DNA from: Deltaproteobacteria bacterium CG_4_9_14_3_um_filter_63_12
Lineage (GTDB): Bacteria > Myxococcota_A > Bradymonadia > UBA4248 > UM-FILTER-63-12
Assembly: GCA_002789955.1 (NCBI GenBank)
Contig: PFUG01000369.1
Span: forward strand, 1 to 34,555
Direction: 5' to 3'
DNA length: 34,555 bases
The notes beneath the pieces are model-generated. The model saw nothing but the letters and a program-made list of their open reading frames with translations. It ran no database searches and was not told the DNA's origin. Positions 1 through 9,008 of the stretch are shown here, in pieces. The position numbers were made by a program, and so were the translations under genes. Numbering within the stretch: position 1 is the stretch's first letter; each line of letters opens with the position of its first letter.

Positions 1-161
1 GTCGGGACCCGCAAACCCGCGATGCAATCGATGGTGCTGGTCTTTCCAGCCCCATTGGGTCCCAACATACCGAACTTAGCGCCCATCTCGACCCTGAGCG
101 TGAGGCCGTCGACGGCGGTAAACTCGCCGTAGCGAACGGTCAAATCCTGTATTTCAATCAT
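1..161 (-). CDS. ABC transporter ATP-binding protein, N-terminal fragment
   Basis: Read on the minus strand from ATG at 161, the first 53 residues are an ABC ATPase N-terminus; the rest lies outside the window. The P-loop (Walker A) GPNGAGKT is at residues 34-41, preceded by the A-loop region around Tyr11 and the usual 'AVDGLTL' strand. The start is supported by a GGAGGGGAG Shine-Dalgarno-like stretch just upstream (about 164-172). The protein would energise an ABC transporter at the cytoplasmic membrane. '[12 protein letters not shown]' with a short 'VRYG' N-terminus resembles the CcmA/ABC-2 export type, but substrate and partner permease cannot be told from this fragment. It is divergent from the sugar kinase gene. 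Confidence 0.9.
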   Translation of the reverse strand, partial: MIEIQDLTVRYGEFTAVDGLTLRVEMGAKFGMLGPNGAGKTSTIDCIAGLRVP

Positions 162-377
162 GGCTCCCCTCCATGCGTGCGCCTGCGCATCAATGACTGG
201 TTGACCGATCGCGCGTAGGGACGCGAGCTGACTCGCTTCGAGGCAGCACGCTGCCGAGTAACGCGCGAAAATCAGATGGACGCAAGCACGCCGAAGCGTG
301 ACTTCCCCCAGAGGCGCTTTCCCCTCATCATCGGCACGTCTGCTCGAGGAGCTTCGAGACATTATTGGGACGGAACA

Positions 378-1193
378 ATGCGCGCAGCGGTGGTCGGCCA
401 CGTCGAGTGGGTCAAATTCCTGAGAGTGAATCGCCCTCCGATTCCCGGCAGCGTCATGACGGCCACCGAGGCCTGGGAAGAGGCGGCAGGAGGCGGGGCG
501 GTCGCCGCCGTGGAGCTTGCTCGCCTAGCTGCGAAATGCACTCTGTTCACCGCCGTCGGAGCCGATCGTTTCGGGCAGGGCATCGCTCCTGCGCTCGCCG
601 CCTACGGCGTCGGGGTCCTCGGTCCCACGCGACCCGCCGCCCATCGTCACGCCATCACCCTGCTCGACCCTGCGGGCGAGCGAACCATCGTGGTCATTGG
701 CCCCGCACAAGCGCCATGCGGCGGCGAAGTGGAGCTCGGCGCGCTGGACGCCATCTACTTCTGCAAAGGGGACGCGGCGCTCGTCCGGGCGGCCCGTGAG
801 GCGGCCCGTGTGCTCGTCGCGACTGCCCGCATCCTGCCTGTCTTGCAGGAGGCCGGGGTGCGCCTCGACGCGCTGGTGCTCAGCGACCACGACGCCAGCG
901 AGCGATACACTCCTGGCGACCTGGACCCAGCGCCGACGTTGGTCGCGCGGACGCAAGGAGCCGACGGGGGCTCCTGGTCGACGGCCGACGGTCGCGAAGG
1001 CCGTTGGCCGGCCGCGACTCTGCCTGGCCCCATCGCCGACTCCTATGGCTGCGGCGACTCCTTTGCCGCAGGGCTCGCCTTCGCCCTCGCGCAAGGCCGC
1101 GCCATTCCTGAAGCTCTCGCCTTCGCGGCGATTCGAGGGGCGGCGGCGCTGTGTCGGCGAGGGGTTTCTGGCTCACAACAAGCGAACAATTAG
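378..1193 (+). CDS. PfkB-family carbohydrate kinase
   Basis: A 271-residue protein of the ribokinase/PfkB superfamily, which phosphorylates sugars or nucleosides with ATP in the cytoplasm. Visible signatures are the N-terminal GHVEW strand, the Gly-rich '[14 protein letters not shown]' segment (about residues 37-50), '[12 protein letters not shown]' (about 55-66), and near the C-terminus the anion-hole/catalytic loop G224-C-G-D227, where Asp227 is the expected base. GCGD replaces the commoner GAGD. The frame is open further upstream (from 276), but similarity to the family starts at the ATG at 378, which has a GGGA/GGA stretch just upstream. The extra 34 upstream codons look non-coding. At about 270 residues it is slightly shorter than ribokinase (about 300). 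Substrate unknown. Confidence 0.85.
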   Translation: MRAAVVGHVEWVKFLRVNRPPIPGSVMTATEAWEEAAGGGAVAAVELARLAAKCTLFTAVGADRFGQGIAPALAAYGVGVLGPTRPAAHRHAITLLDPAGERTIVVIGPAQAPCGGEVELGALDAIYFCKGDAALVRAAREAARVLVATARILPVLQEAGVRLDALVLSDHDASERYTPGDLDPAPTLVARTQGADGGSWSTADGREGRWPAATLPGPIADSYGCGDSFAAGLAFALAQGRAIPEALAFAAIRGAAALCRRGVSGSQQANN

Positions 1194-1236
1194 ATGTTCT
1201 TGGGATCGAGCGGTATGTCGCTGATATTGCTTCGAT

Positions 1237-1441
1237 CTTATCGCAGAGGCGCAAAGGGCGGCCGAGGCGCAGAGGGTTTGAGTCAATGAGCTGTTTCGTC
1301 GTGAGCTTGGGTGACGTGCAGCGTCTCAGGCTGCGTTGGGAGCGAGCCCGATCCAGTAACGATGCCCAAGAGATACCCGACAAGTCCACCTCAAACCCCA
1401 AGCTCCTTGCGTCTCTGCCAACTTGGCGACTTTGCGTTAAG
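1237..1441. repeat. Short-period inverted-repeat element (CGCAGAGG type)
   Basis: Left arm 1237-1276 consists of roughly 9-nt units (CGCAGAGG, CGCAAAGGG, CGGCCGAGG, CGCAGAGGG). Right arm 1405-1441 is its imperfect reverse complement: read on the minus strand it gives CTTAACGCAAAG... followed by ...GCAGAGACGCAAGG. The arms enclose about 130 bp without a coding signal. The layout resembles the CACAGAG element at 23210..23360, suggesting a non-autonomous, MITE- or REP-like family. Confidence 0.55.
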
Positions 1442-1501
1442 AGCAGAATCCAACCCGACGACAAACCCCATCTCCCGATTGGCGCACCGAGTTGATCGGG
1501 G

Positions 1502-1530
1502 TTTACAGGTTGGTCGTACGCCACGATGAT
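1502..1530 (+). promoter_or_regulatory. Candidate sigma70-type promoter for the aminotransferase
   Basis: TTTACA (1502-1507, five of six consensus bases) and GATGAT (1525-1530, four of six) are separated by 17 bp. The start codon is 61 nt beyond the -10 box. This is a consensus match by eye only. Confidence 0.35.
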
Positions 1531-1590
1531 GTCGCGCGTTTCGTTTTCTCACCACGCCGAGCGCAGCTTCGGAGCAACCACGAGGTCCAA

Positions 1591-3129
1591 ATGAGTGAAA
1601 CCGTATTGTTCGCAGGTCAGAAAGGTGGCCGCTCGACCGAGCCCGAGTACGTGGACACTCCCGCGCAGACCATCCCCAAGGTGGCTTTCGACAAGCGCGG
1701 GGTGTGGCCCTCGAAGATGTTCACCATCAAGCTCGAGCTGAAAGACTTCGAGACGGCCAACCCCGGCGTCCCGACCTACGACGCCTCGCAGGGCGACGGC
1801 GGCGCTTCCCTCGGCGGGATCCCCCCCGAGGAGCTCGCCGCGGCCTTGGTGAAGTACCTCCCCAAGAACTGCTCGACCAAATACGGCGACCCCGTCGGCC
1901 GCGCCGATGTACGCAAGGCCATCTTCGAGAACTACCACCGCTTCGACAGCGACTCCGGTCTCAGCCCCGACCGCGTCGTCATCGGCGACGGTGGCCGCGA
2001 CATCCTGCAGAAGTGGTTCCAGATGCTGGTCCAGGACACCTCGATCGGCGGCAACATCGTCGTCTCCGCGGCGCCTTGGGGCTCCTACACCCAGGGCCCC
2101 TACATCAACTGCCTCAACATCCTCTGTGCCCCCGGCAGCGCCGACGCGGGCTTCCGCATCACGCCGGAGGGCATCGACGCCTGCGTCGAGCGCTCCAACG
2201 CCGATGGCCGTGGCGTCTCGGGCCTGATCATCACCAGCCCCGACAACCCCACTGGCAACTACATCGACATGGCGGAGATCTCCGCTCTCATCGAGCACGC
2301 GACCGAGCGCAACATCCCGCACATCTTCGTCGACCTGGTCTACCAAGCCGTCACCGATCCCGAGGTCGGGCTCTACGACCTCAACGCCCTCTACAAAGGC
2401 CTGAGCAAGGACGCCCGCGCCCGCGTCTGCTTCATGGATAGCCTCACCAAGTCGGCCGGCGGCAGCAACCTGCGCGTCGCACACTTGGTTGCGGGCGCCG
2501 AGAGCACCTTCGAGCGCTTCAAGGGCCTGGCGACCCACACCGTGATCCCCAACGCCCTCGGCGAGGCCGCCGCGCTCGAGGTTTACGGCGCCAAAGAGCC
2601 CCTGCAGCACCCCTGGCTCCAACAGGTCGTCATCCCCACGACCCAGAGTCGAAAGATCGTCCAGCGTCGCCTCTCCGAGCTGAACTACCGCTTCATCGCC
2701 GACCAAGGCTACTACGCCTTCATCAACATCTACCCCTGGCTCGGTAAGAAAATGCCCGAAGGTATGACCCTGAACCGCGGCGGCAACAAGGGCATGACCA
2801 ACTTCATCGAAGACGTCAACCTGCTGAAGAGCTACCTGACGAAGTATTGCGGCTTGGCTGTCATCCACGGAACTGTCTTCCGACAAACCGATTTCATCCG
2901 CTTCTCGTATGCCAATGCGCCAAAGTACACCGACGCGGCCTTGACCCGCCTGCACGAGTCGCTGGCGGCGCTGCAGAAGTCCAAGTTTGCGGGGGCCCCA
3001 CAACGGGGCTCCGCCCTGCTTCCCAGCCCAATCCCCTTAGGAGCGCAGTTTGTCCGAGCAACGACTCGCGGAAATCTTAGACCTGAGCCAACGCCTGATT
3101 CGCAACCACGCCGTGAGCACGGGGGCTGA
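1591..3129 (+). CDS. PLP-dependent aminotransferase (class I/II, fold type I)
   Basis: A 512-residue aminotransferase using pyridoxal phosphate to transfer amino groups. The motif 'DSLTKSAGGSNLRVAH' contains the Schiff-base lysine (Lys287) with the usual arginine downstream. 'SPDNPTGNY' is the Asn-Pro-x-Gly segment, and 'FVDLVYQAV' carries the Asp/Tyr pair contacting the cofactor ring. ATG 1591 is chosen because GAGGT lies about 5 nt upstream; the frame extends further upstream without similarity. It is longer than typical aspartate aminotransferases (about 400). About 50 N-terminal residues precede the fold, and the last 40-45 residues look unlike an aminotransferase tail and are read out of frame with the overlapping next gene. 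Substrate unknown; coupling with the M20 hydrolase suggests amino-acid or N-acyl-amino-acid metabolism (inference). Confidence 0.85.
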   Translation: MSETVLFAGQKGGRSTEPEYVDTPAQTIPKVAFDKRGVWPSKMFTIKLELKDFETANPGVPTYDASQGDGGASLGGIPPEELAAALVKYLPKNCSTKYGDPVGRADVRKAIFENYHRFDSDSGLSPDRVVIGDGGRDILQKWFQMLVQDTSIGGNIVVSAAPWGSYTQGPYINCLNILCAPGSADAGFRITPEGIDACVERSNADGRGVSGLIITSPDNPTGNYIDMAEISALIEHATERNIPHIFVDLVYQAVTDPEVGLYDLNALYKGLSKDARARVCFMDSLTKSAGGSNLRVAHLVAGAESTFERFKGLATHTVIPNALGEAAALEVYGAKEPLQHPWLQQVVIPTTQSRKIVQRRLSELNYRFIADQGYYAFINIYPWLGKKMPEGMTLNRGGNKGMTNFIEDVNLLKSYLTKYCGLAVIHGTVFRQTDFIRFSYANAPKYTDAALTRLHESLAALQKSKFAGAPQRGSALLPSPIPLGAQFVRATTRGNLRPEPTPDSQPRREHGG

Positions 3130-4234
3130 GGAGGTCGACACGGTCGGCATCCAGGCCTCTTACGACGACCTCGTCCGGCTTCTCGAGCGCGCAGGCCTGA
3201 ACCTCTACACGTTCACGGACGGCTCGATCTACCCAGCGCTCTACTGCGACGCGGGGCCCGTGGGCTCTCCGCCCCGTGGCGCGTTCCTCTTCGCGGGACA
3301 TTTCGACGTCGTCGGCGCCCAGAGCGAGGCGCAGTTCGAGCCCCGCATCGAGGGCGACTGGCTGCACGGCCGCGGCTCTGCAGACATGCTCACCGTCGTG
3401 GCCACTTCGGTCCTCTTCATGCGGGACCTCGCCAAAGCCTTCGAAGGACGGCGAGAGGACGCCCCAAGACTGGGACTCTTGCTCGTCAGCAACGAGGAGA
3501 GCGGCGAGTGTGAACCATGGGGAACGCCGTTCATCTTGGCCAACTTGAAGCGACGCTTCGAATACCAACCCGAATGCATTGTCGCCGGCGAGAGGACCGG
3601 CGAAGGGGCGGTGCGCGTCGGCAAAGTCGAGACCAAGAGCCGTGGCATGTTGCGCGCGCAGCTGGTCGCGTCGGCCGCTGGCACCGCGGCCCACACCGCG
3701 CTCAACACCCACAAGACGCCGATCGCCAAGATCTTCGCCCTCGAGCACGTCGTGAACCAGGTCATCGGCCCCCAGGACGGCTTCTGGCGTTCGACCTACC
3801 ACGTCTCGTACATCAACGGCGGTGCGTCCCACAGCTTCAACATCACGCCCGAAGAGTGCTTCGCGGGCATCGAGATCCGTCCGGCCAACCCTGGCGAAGC
3901 TGAGCGCTACCGCGACGCGCTCATCGAGGCTGCCGAGCGCGAAGGCGTCGACGTGGTCATTCCCAACTGCGAGCACGCCGTCGTGACGCCAAACGACGAC
4001 CCGTGGGTCGCTCGGCTCGTCACGGCCCTGGCCACGGCGACCGGCGAGCAGCCCTCCACCCTCATCGGCCCCGGCAAACTCCCTGGGAGTCAGGTGCGGT
4101 TTGCTCCCATGGGGTGTGCCGCGCTAGTGTGGGGACAATCTGGCGTTGGACCGCATTCGGCGCACGAGGCGCACTACATCCCCAGCATCTTGCCCTTCTA
4201 CGACGCACTCACAGCCCTCGCCCGCGACCTCTGA
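3050..4234 (+). CDS. M20-family metallopeptidase/deacylase (ArgE/DapE/ACY1 type)
   Basis: A 394-residue zinc-dependent amidohydrolase of the M20 family, which includes acetylornithine deacetylase, succinyl-DAP desuccinylase and aminoacylases. Expected metal ligands are visible in order: His84 in GHFDVV, Asp112 in HGRGSADM, the Glu149-Glu150 pair in NEESGE, Glu181 in AGER, and a C-terminal His (about 372) in 'HSAHEAHYIP'. The dimerisation-domain 'GTAAHTALN' histidine is present. The start is TTG at 3050 with AGGAG at 3039-3043, 6 nt away. It overlaps the aminotransferase by 80 nt in another frame, implying translational coupling. The pair may act on one amino-acid derivative, but substrate specificity cannot be assigned. 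Confidence 0.85.
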   Translation: MSEQRLAEILDLSQRLIRNHAVSTGAEEVDTVGIQASYDDLVRLLERAGLNLYTFTDGSIYPALYCDAGPVGSPPRGAFLFAGHFDVVGAQSEAQFEPRIEGDWLHGRGSADMLTVVATSVLFMRDLAKAFEGRREDAPRLGLLLVSNEESGECEPWGTPFILANLKRRFEYQPECIVAGERTGEGAVRVGKVETKSRGMLRAQLVASAAGTAAHTALNTHKTPIAKIFALEHVVNQVIGPQDGFWRSTYHVSYINGGASHSFNITPEECFAGIEIRPANPGEAERYRDALIEAAEREGVDVVIPNCEHAVVTPNDDPWVARLVTALATATGEQPSTLIGPGKLPGSQVRFAPMGCAALVWGQSGVGPHSAHEAHYIPSILPFYDALTALARDL

Positions 4235-4277
4235 GCTCGGAGGTCGACCGTCGGCGAGGGATGGGGACAGCGATTTT

Positions 4278-7200
4278 TTGAATGACCCTCATCACATCCC
4301 GTTGGGTGCCTTTTGCCTCGAAAGCCCCATCGGCAAAGGAGGGATGGGGGTCGTCTGGGCGGGCTACCACATCGATCGCGGCGTGCCCGTCGCCGTGAAG
4401 GTGATCACGCGCCGCCGCGCCGACGACCTCGAGTATCGCTCTGGCTTCGCCCGCGAGGCGCACGCCGTTGCGCAGCTCGACCACCCCAACATTATCGCCA
4501 TCTACGACTACGGCACTGTCGACGAAGAGAGTGAGCATGCCAGCGGCGGCGCATTGGTCAGAGGCTGTCCCTACCTGGTCATGGAGCTCGCCGCTGGCGA
4601 CGCCATCAAGCGAGAGGCCGCGCCGCGCTGCTGGAGTGACCTCAAGACGGCCCTGTGCGCGCTGCTCGCCGGGCTCGCCCACGCGCACGCCAGAGGCGTG
4701 GTTCACCGCGACCTCAAGCCCGGCAACATCCTGCTCAGCGAGGCAGGAAGGAGCTACTCGACGCTCAAGCTCACCGACTTCGGCGTCGCCCAGGCGCTCG
4801 ACGCGACCTTCGGCCAAGACTCCGAAGGCATGGGCATGTTGGCCATGGGCACCCCACGCTACATGTCCCCAGAGCAGATCCGAGGCCACTGGCGCGATCA
4901 GGGCCCCTGGACCGATCTCTACGCGGTGGGCTGTGTCGCGTATCGCTGGACGACTGGCAACCCACCCTTCGGAGGCCGCGACGTGCCACAGATCCTGCGC
5001 GGCCACCTCTTCGATCGGGTGCCCCCCATCAGCCCTCTCTTCAGTGTCCCCGAGGCCTTCAAGGCTTGGATCGGGGTCCTCCTGCAGAAGGAGCCCGCCG
5101 AGCGCTACACTCGCGCCAAAGACGCCCAGGGCGCGCTGCTGTCCATCGGCGACGAGAAAAACGACAACTGGCTGGTGCCAGACGGGGACGAGACCTTGAC
5201 CTCCGCGACGTTGGTCGCGCTCGACTCGGGACGCTTCGATTTCCAAGACTCCTTCCGCCCCGAAACCGCGCCGCTCGACCTCGAAGAGCGAGACGAAGAA
5301 CGCACCGTGGCCTCCGTCCCCGTGGCGCTCGCCGCCGAGGACGCGCGCAAGCTCGCCCCCATGCCGCCGCGGGTCGTGCCAAACCAGCTCCCAGACGTGC
5401 CGTTGAAGGGCTCCGGGCTGCCGAGCCTCGGCAACGACGGGCTTGGGCTCTTCGCGCTGCGACCGCCGCCCATGGTCGGGCGCGAGGCCGAACGCACCGC
5501 GATGTGGGAAGCCCTGCGCCGAGTCCACGGCGGAGGCCCCGCCCACGCCTTGCTCCTCGAGGGGCACGCCGGCACCGGCAAGAGCCGCCTCGCCAGCTGG
5601 CTCGCCGAGAACGCGCACGAGCTCGGTGTCGCCCACGTCCTGTGGGTGCGCCACGAGCCCAGCGGCACTCAAGATGGCCTGCGCCAACTGCTGCTGCGCC
5701 ACTTCCTCTGCTATGGGATGACCCGCGCCGAGATCGCCAACCGACTGGACGCGGTCTTCAGCGCCTGGCCCTACGGCGAAGCCGGTCGCGATCTGCAAGC
5801 CTTGACCGAGCTCATGGAGCCCTCCAAGGAGTCTGATGAAGGGCGTTACTCGTTCTCCAGCCCGACCGAACGCTACACCGTCGTGAACCGCCTGCTCAGC
5901 ACGCTGTGCCACACACGGCCCGTGGTGCTGGTGCTCGACGACGTGCAATGGGGCAGCGACACGTTGGCTTTTGTCGACCACGTGTTGGGCCAACAGGCGA
6001 GCCGTCCAAGCCGTCTCCTGATTCTTATGACTCTGCAGACCGAAGCCCGGTCCGGGCGTCCTCTCGAGGAACAGCAGTTGGCAGCGCTGCTCCAAAGGTC
6101 GGATGTGACTCGCGTCAACGTCGCCCCCTTGCCGGCGAGCACCCAACGGGACCTCATCGAAGGGCTCCTGCACCTAGAGCCGGAGCTCATCCGAGTCGTC
6201 GAGGCGCAGACCGCTGGAAACCCGCTGTACGCCATTCGGCTGGTGGGCGACTGGGTTCAACGTGGATTGCTCGAACGCACGAAGGCCGGATTCGTCCTGC
6301 GCGACGCCGCCGAGTCCGTCTCCCAGGACCTCGTTCAGACCTGGCTTTCGGCGCTCGAGCGGGTGGTCTCTAGCGTCCCCTGCGACCTTCCCCACCTCGA
6401 ACGAAGCTGGCTGTGGGAGGGCCTGGAGGTCGGCGCCTGCCTCGGCCTGAGCGTGAGCTTCGACGAGTGGCTGCTCGTGCTGCCTCCCCTGCCCCGCTCC
6501 GTGTGGGAGCAGCTTATCGACGAGGCTGCGCGCCTGCAGCTCGTGACCCGCAGTCACCACTCCTGGACCTTCGCCCACGCCTTACTGCGCGAGTGCCTGG
6601 TCGACCGCTGCACCCGCGGCGGGAGCTGGTGGTCACTCAACCGCCGCTGCGCGGCCATGCTCGAGGCGGGCGGTCGAACTCACGTCGAGAGCTTGGAGCG
6701 GCTCATTCACCACCTCCTCGAGGCCAACGCCTTCGACGAGGTGTTGCCTTATCTCGAGCGGGCCGCGACGCAGCGCAGAAACACCAGCGACTACCCCCTC
6801 GCAGTCGAGCACGATCGGCGGACTCAGTCGCTGTTGGAGACGCTGGGCGTCGCGCAGAGCGACGAGCGCTGGGGGATGAGCTGGACCCGCATCGCCCGCA
6901 CCTTTGCGCAACAGGGTAAGCTCGACGACGCCCAAGAGCATCTCGACTTGGCCAGCCAAGCGGCCGAGGTCTACGGTTGGCCCTTGACCAAGGCGGCCTG
7001 CCAGTGGGTTGGCGGAACCGTGGCCCACAAGCGCGGCGATCCCGCCGAAGCGCTCCGCCGGTTCGAGGCCGCAGAGCAAGGCTACACCGCCCTTGGCGAC
7101 GCTCAAGGCGTCGCCGATTCGGTCTACGCCGTCGCCGAGATCCAAAAGATCAACGGGCGGCTCGCCGAAGCCGAGGAGCGCTATCAGAAGGCCCAAGCCA

Positions 7201-7868
7201 ACTTCGAAGCGCTCGGCGATCTCAACGGCCTAGCCGCCGCGTTGACGGGGCGCGCCGACGTCCACCGTCGCCGCGGCGAGACCAACGAGGCACTTCGTTT
7301 GTTGCGCAGCGCCCTGCAGACCTCCGAGGAGGCGGGCAACCGCTTCTCTTCTGGCATCGTCCTCAACATCCTCGGCGAGACGGCCCGGGCCGCTGGCGAT
7401 TGGGACACGGCCGAGCATCACTACCGACGCGCCGCCGCGATCTTCAGAGCCATCGGCTCTCCCTTCGAGAGCGTGCTGTACGCCAACATCGGTCTAGTCT
7501 TGCTCGCCAAGGACGACCTCGAGGGCGCGCGGCCTCTCCTCGAAGACTGCATCGCCTCGCTGCGACACAGCAGAAGCCGTGGTTTCCTGCCCTACCTTTC
7601 GGCGGCCATGCTCCCCTGTGTGGCGGCGAAAGACGAATGGGATTTGTGGGACCTCCATCTGCAGGAGGTGGTTTCCGGCCGAGCGCTGGGCATCGTCGAC
7701 CACGACATCGCATGGGCGCTCGAGAAAGGGGCCGCCGCAGCCTTCGCGCGTCACGAGAAGGTGCGCGGCCGGGCGGCCATAGTCGAGGCGATCACGCAGC
7801 TCAGGGGCGTGCAAGAAGAAGCCCGCGCAGACGCCCTCGCCAAGACCCTCGAGAGCGAAGCGGACTAG
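4278..7868 (+). CDS. Ser/Thr protein kinase fused to AAA ATPase and TPR repeats
   Basis: A roughly 1196-residue signalling protein. The N-terminal Hanks-type kinase has a glycine loop GKGGMG (residues 19-24), Lys41 in VAVKV, HRDLKPGN with catalytic Asp145, DFG Asp167 and a GTPRYMSPEQ activation segment. The middle is an AAA_16/STAND-like ATPase beginning at 'MVGREAE', with Walker A GHAGTGKS (Lys435) and Walker B LVLDDVQW (Asp554-Asp555). The C-terminal third is helical TPR-like repeats with recurring 'A...Y..A' patterns. No transmembrane segment was noticed, so it is probably cytoplasmic. The start is uncertain: TTG 4278 is just before the first recognisable kinase sequence, while the frame is open to 4146 inside the previous gene. 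This architecture is common in Myxococcota. It lies 43 bp after the M20 gene and may be co-transcribed. Its target is unknown. Confidence 0.88.
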   Translation: MNDPHHIPLGAFCLESPIGKGGMGVVWAGYHIDRGVPVAVKVITRRRADDLEYRSGFAREAHAVAQLDHPNIIAIYDYGTVDEESEHASGGALVRGCPYLVMELAAGDAIKREAAPRCWSDLKTALCALLAGLAHAHARGVVHRDLKPGNILLSEAGRSYSTLKLTDFGVAQALDATFGQDSEGMGMLAMGTPRYMSPEQIRGHWRDQGPWTDLYAVGCVAYRWTTGNPPFGGRDVPQILRGHLFDRVPPISPLFSVPEAFKAWIGVLLQKEPAERYTRAKDAQGALLSIGDEKNDNWLVPDGDETLTSATLVALDSGRFDFQDSFRPETAPLDLEERDEERTVASVPVALAAEDARKLAPMPPRVVPNQLPDVPLKGSGLPSLGNDGLGLFALRPPPMVGREAERTAMWEALRRVHGGGPAHALLLEGHAGTGKSRLASWLAENAHELGVAHVLWVRHEPSGTQDGLRQLLLRHFLCYGMTRAEIANRLDAVFSAWPYGEAGRDLQALTELMEPSKESDEGRYSFSSPTERYTVVNRLLSTLCHTRPVVLVLDDVQWGSDTLAFVDHVLGQQASRPSRLLILMTLQTEARSGRPLEEQQLAALLQRSDVTRVNVAPLPASTQRDLIEGLLHLEPELIRVVEAQTAGNPLYAIRLVGDWVQRGLLERTKAGFVLRDAAESVSQDLVQTWLSALERVVSSVPCDLPHLERSWLWEGLEVGACLGLSVSFDEWLLVLPPLPRSVWEQLIDEAARLQLVTRSHHSWTFAHALLRECLVDRCTRGGSWWSLNRRCAAMLEAGGRTHVESLERLIHHLLEANAFDEVLPYLERAATQRRNTSDYPLAVEHDRRTQSLLETLGVAQSDERWGMSWTRIARTFAQQGKLDDAQEHLDLASQAAEVYGWPLTKAACQWVGGTVAHKRGDPAEALRRFEAAEQGYTALGDAQGVADSVYAVAEIQKINGRLAEAEERYQKAQANFEALGDLNGLAAALTGRADVHRRRGETNEALRLLRSALQTSEEAGNRFSSGIVLNILGETARAAGDWDTAEHHYRRAAAIFRAIGSPFESVLYANIGLVLLAKDDLEGARPLLEDCIASLRHSRSRGFLPYLSAAMLPCVAAKDEWDLWDLHLQEVVSGRALGIVDHDIAWALEKGAAAAFARHEKVRGRAAIVEAITQLRGVQEEARADALAKTLESEAD

Positions 7869-7883
7869 CTCCTGAAACGGGTC

Positions 7884-9008
7884 CTAGCTCTTGTAGACGT
7901 GACGCCGGACCGACACGTTCATCAGCAGCCCCATGCAGACAAGCACTGTCACGACGCTTGAGCCGCCGTAGGAGACCAACGGCAAGGTGATGCCCACGAC
8001 GGGCATCCAGCGTAAGACCATTCCGACGTTGATGATCACCTGCCAGAAGATCAGGGCGGCGACCCCGACGGACATGAGCATCCCGAAGCGGTCGCGAGCG
8101 CCGCGCGCGATGCGCAACGCCCACGCGACGAGGGCGAGGTAGAGCAGGAGCAGCGCGGTCGAGCCGACAAAACCTCGCTCTTCGGCCCAGTTGGCGAGGG
8201 CGAAGTCGTTCTCTGGCTCGGGAACGAAGCCCTTTTGGATCTGCGTTCCTTTGCCGAAGCCACGGCCCCAGGTGCCCCCGGCGCCCACGGCGATGACCGA
8301 GTTCTTGACCTGCCAGTCACGGCCGTAGGGATCCTCCTCGATCTGCAAAAAGGTCTTGATGCGATCGCGCTGGTAGTCCTGCATGCCCAGCCACGCGACC
8401 GGCGCCATGGCGACGGCGGCCAGGAACAACACCAGCACCGAACTCGCCTTGACGCCCTCGAAGAAGGCGATGCTCAATCCGAGGAGGAGCAAGAGGACGG
8501 CGGTGCCGAGGTCGGGCTGCCGCAGGATCAGCAGCATGGGAACGGCGATCAGCCCGAACGGCGCGGCGAGGTCGGTGAGCGAGTAGCCGCCCCGCTTCTC
8601 GCGAGACGAGAAATACTTGGCGATCATCATGATAACGGCGACTTTCATGAGCTCCGAGGGCTGGGCGTTGAACAGCCCGATGTCGAGCCAGCGGCGGGAG
8701 CCGTTGAGCTCGGTGCCGACGAGCAGGACCAAGAAGAGCATGAAGCCGACGACGCCAAAGATCAGGTAGGACCAACGTTCAAAGAAGCGGTAGTCGACGA
8801 CGGCGCAGGGGATGGCGAAGAGGACGATGCCGACGCCGAACCAGAGCAGCTGCATGATGTGCAGCGGCTGGGCCAGAATCGACGAGGCGGCGTTGAGGTT
8901 CAAGAAACCTATGGCCCCGATGCAGCCGACGAGGACCAGCAGAACCCAATCGAAGAGCCGCGTCCATGTCGTGAGTCGGCTATTGGTGAGGGTCGAGCGC
9001 TGCATCAT
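7884..9008 (-). CDS. rodA: Rod-shape-determining SEDS glycosyltransferase RodA
   Basis: A 374-residue polytopic membrane protein of the SEDS family, which polymerises lipid II into glycan strands during cell elongation in complex with PBP2. Family signatures include 'GSRRWLDIG...QPSELMK', 'RQPDLGTA' and the C-terminal 'LPLVSYGGSS'. About ten hydrophobic segments are visible. The start at 9008 gives the classic ATGA overlap with the stop of mrdA, behind an AGAGGAAGA ribosome site inside mrdA, so the two are translationally coupled. It converges with the kinase gene, leaving 15 bp between stops and no obvious terminator. Confidence 0.95.
   Translation of the reverse strand: MMQRSTLTNSRLTTWTRLFDWVLLVLVGCIGAIGFLNLNAASSILAQPLHIMQLLWFGVGIVLFAIPCAVVDYRFFERWSYLIFGVVGFMLFLVLLVGTELNGSRRWLDIGLFNAQPSELMKVAVIMMIAKYFSSREKRGGYSLTDLAAPFGLIAVPMLLILRQPDLGTAVLLLLLGLSIAFFEGVKASSVLVLFLAAVAMAPVAWLGMQDYQRDRIKTFLQIEEDPYGRDWQVKNSVIAVGAGGTWGRGFGKGTQIQKGFVPEPENDFALANWAEERGFVGSTALLLLYLALVAWALRIARGARDRFGMLMSVGVAALIFWQVIINVGMVLRWMPVVGITLPLVSYGGSSVVTVLVCMGLLMNVSVRRHVYKS

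Larger units (their letters stand above)
1194..1590. other. Intergenic region with repeat element and candidate promoter
   Basis: No convincing gene lies between the sugar kinase and the aminotransferase. Small ORFs here lack family similarity and overlap the repeats. The stretch holds an imperfect inverted-repeat element (1237..1441) and a candidate promoter (1502..1530) for the aminotransferase. Confidence 0.6.

Noticed and set aside
1549..3003. Long minus-strand ORF opposite the aminotransferase (also opposite the kinase, dnaK, RND and hydrolase genes)
   Set aside because: These are antisense shadows from GC-rich codon bias. They show no family motifs, while the opposite strand codes for clear protein families.
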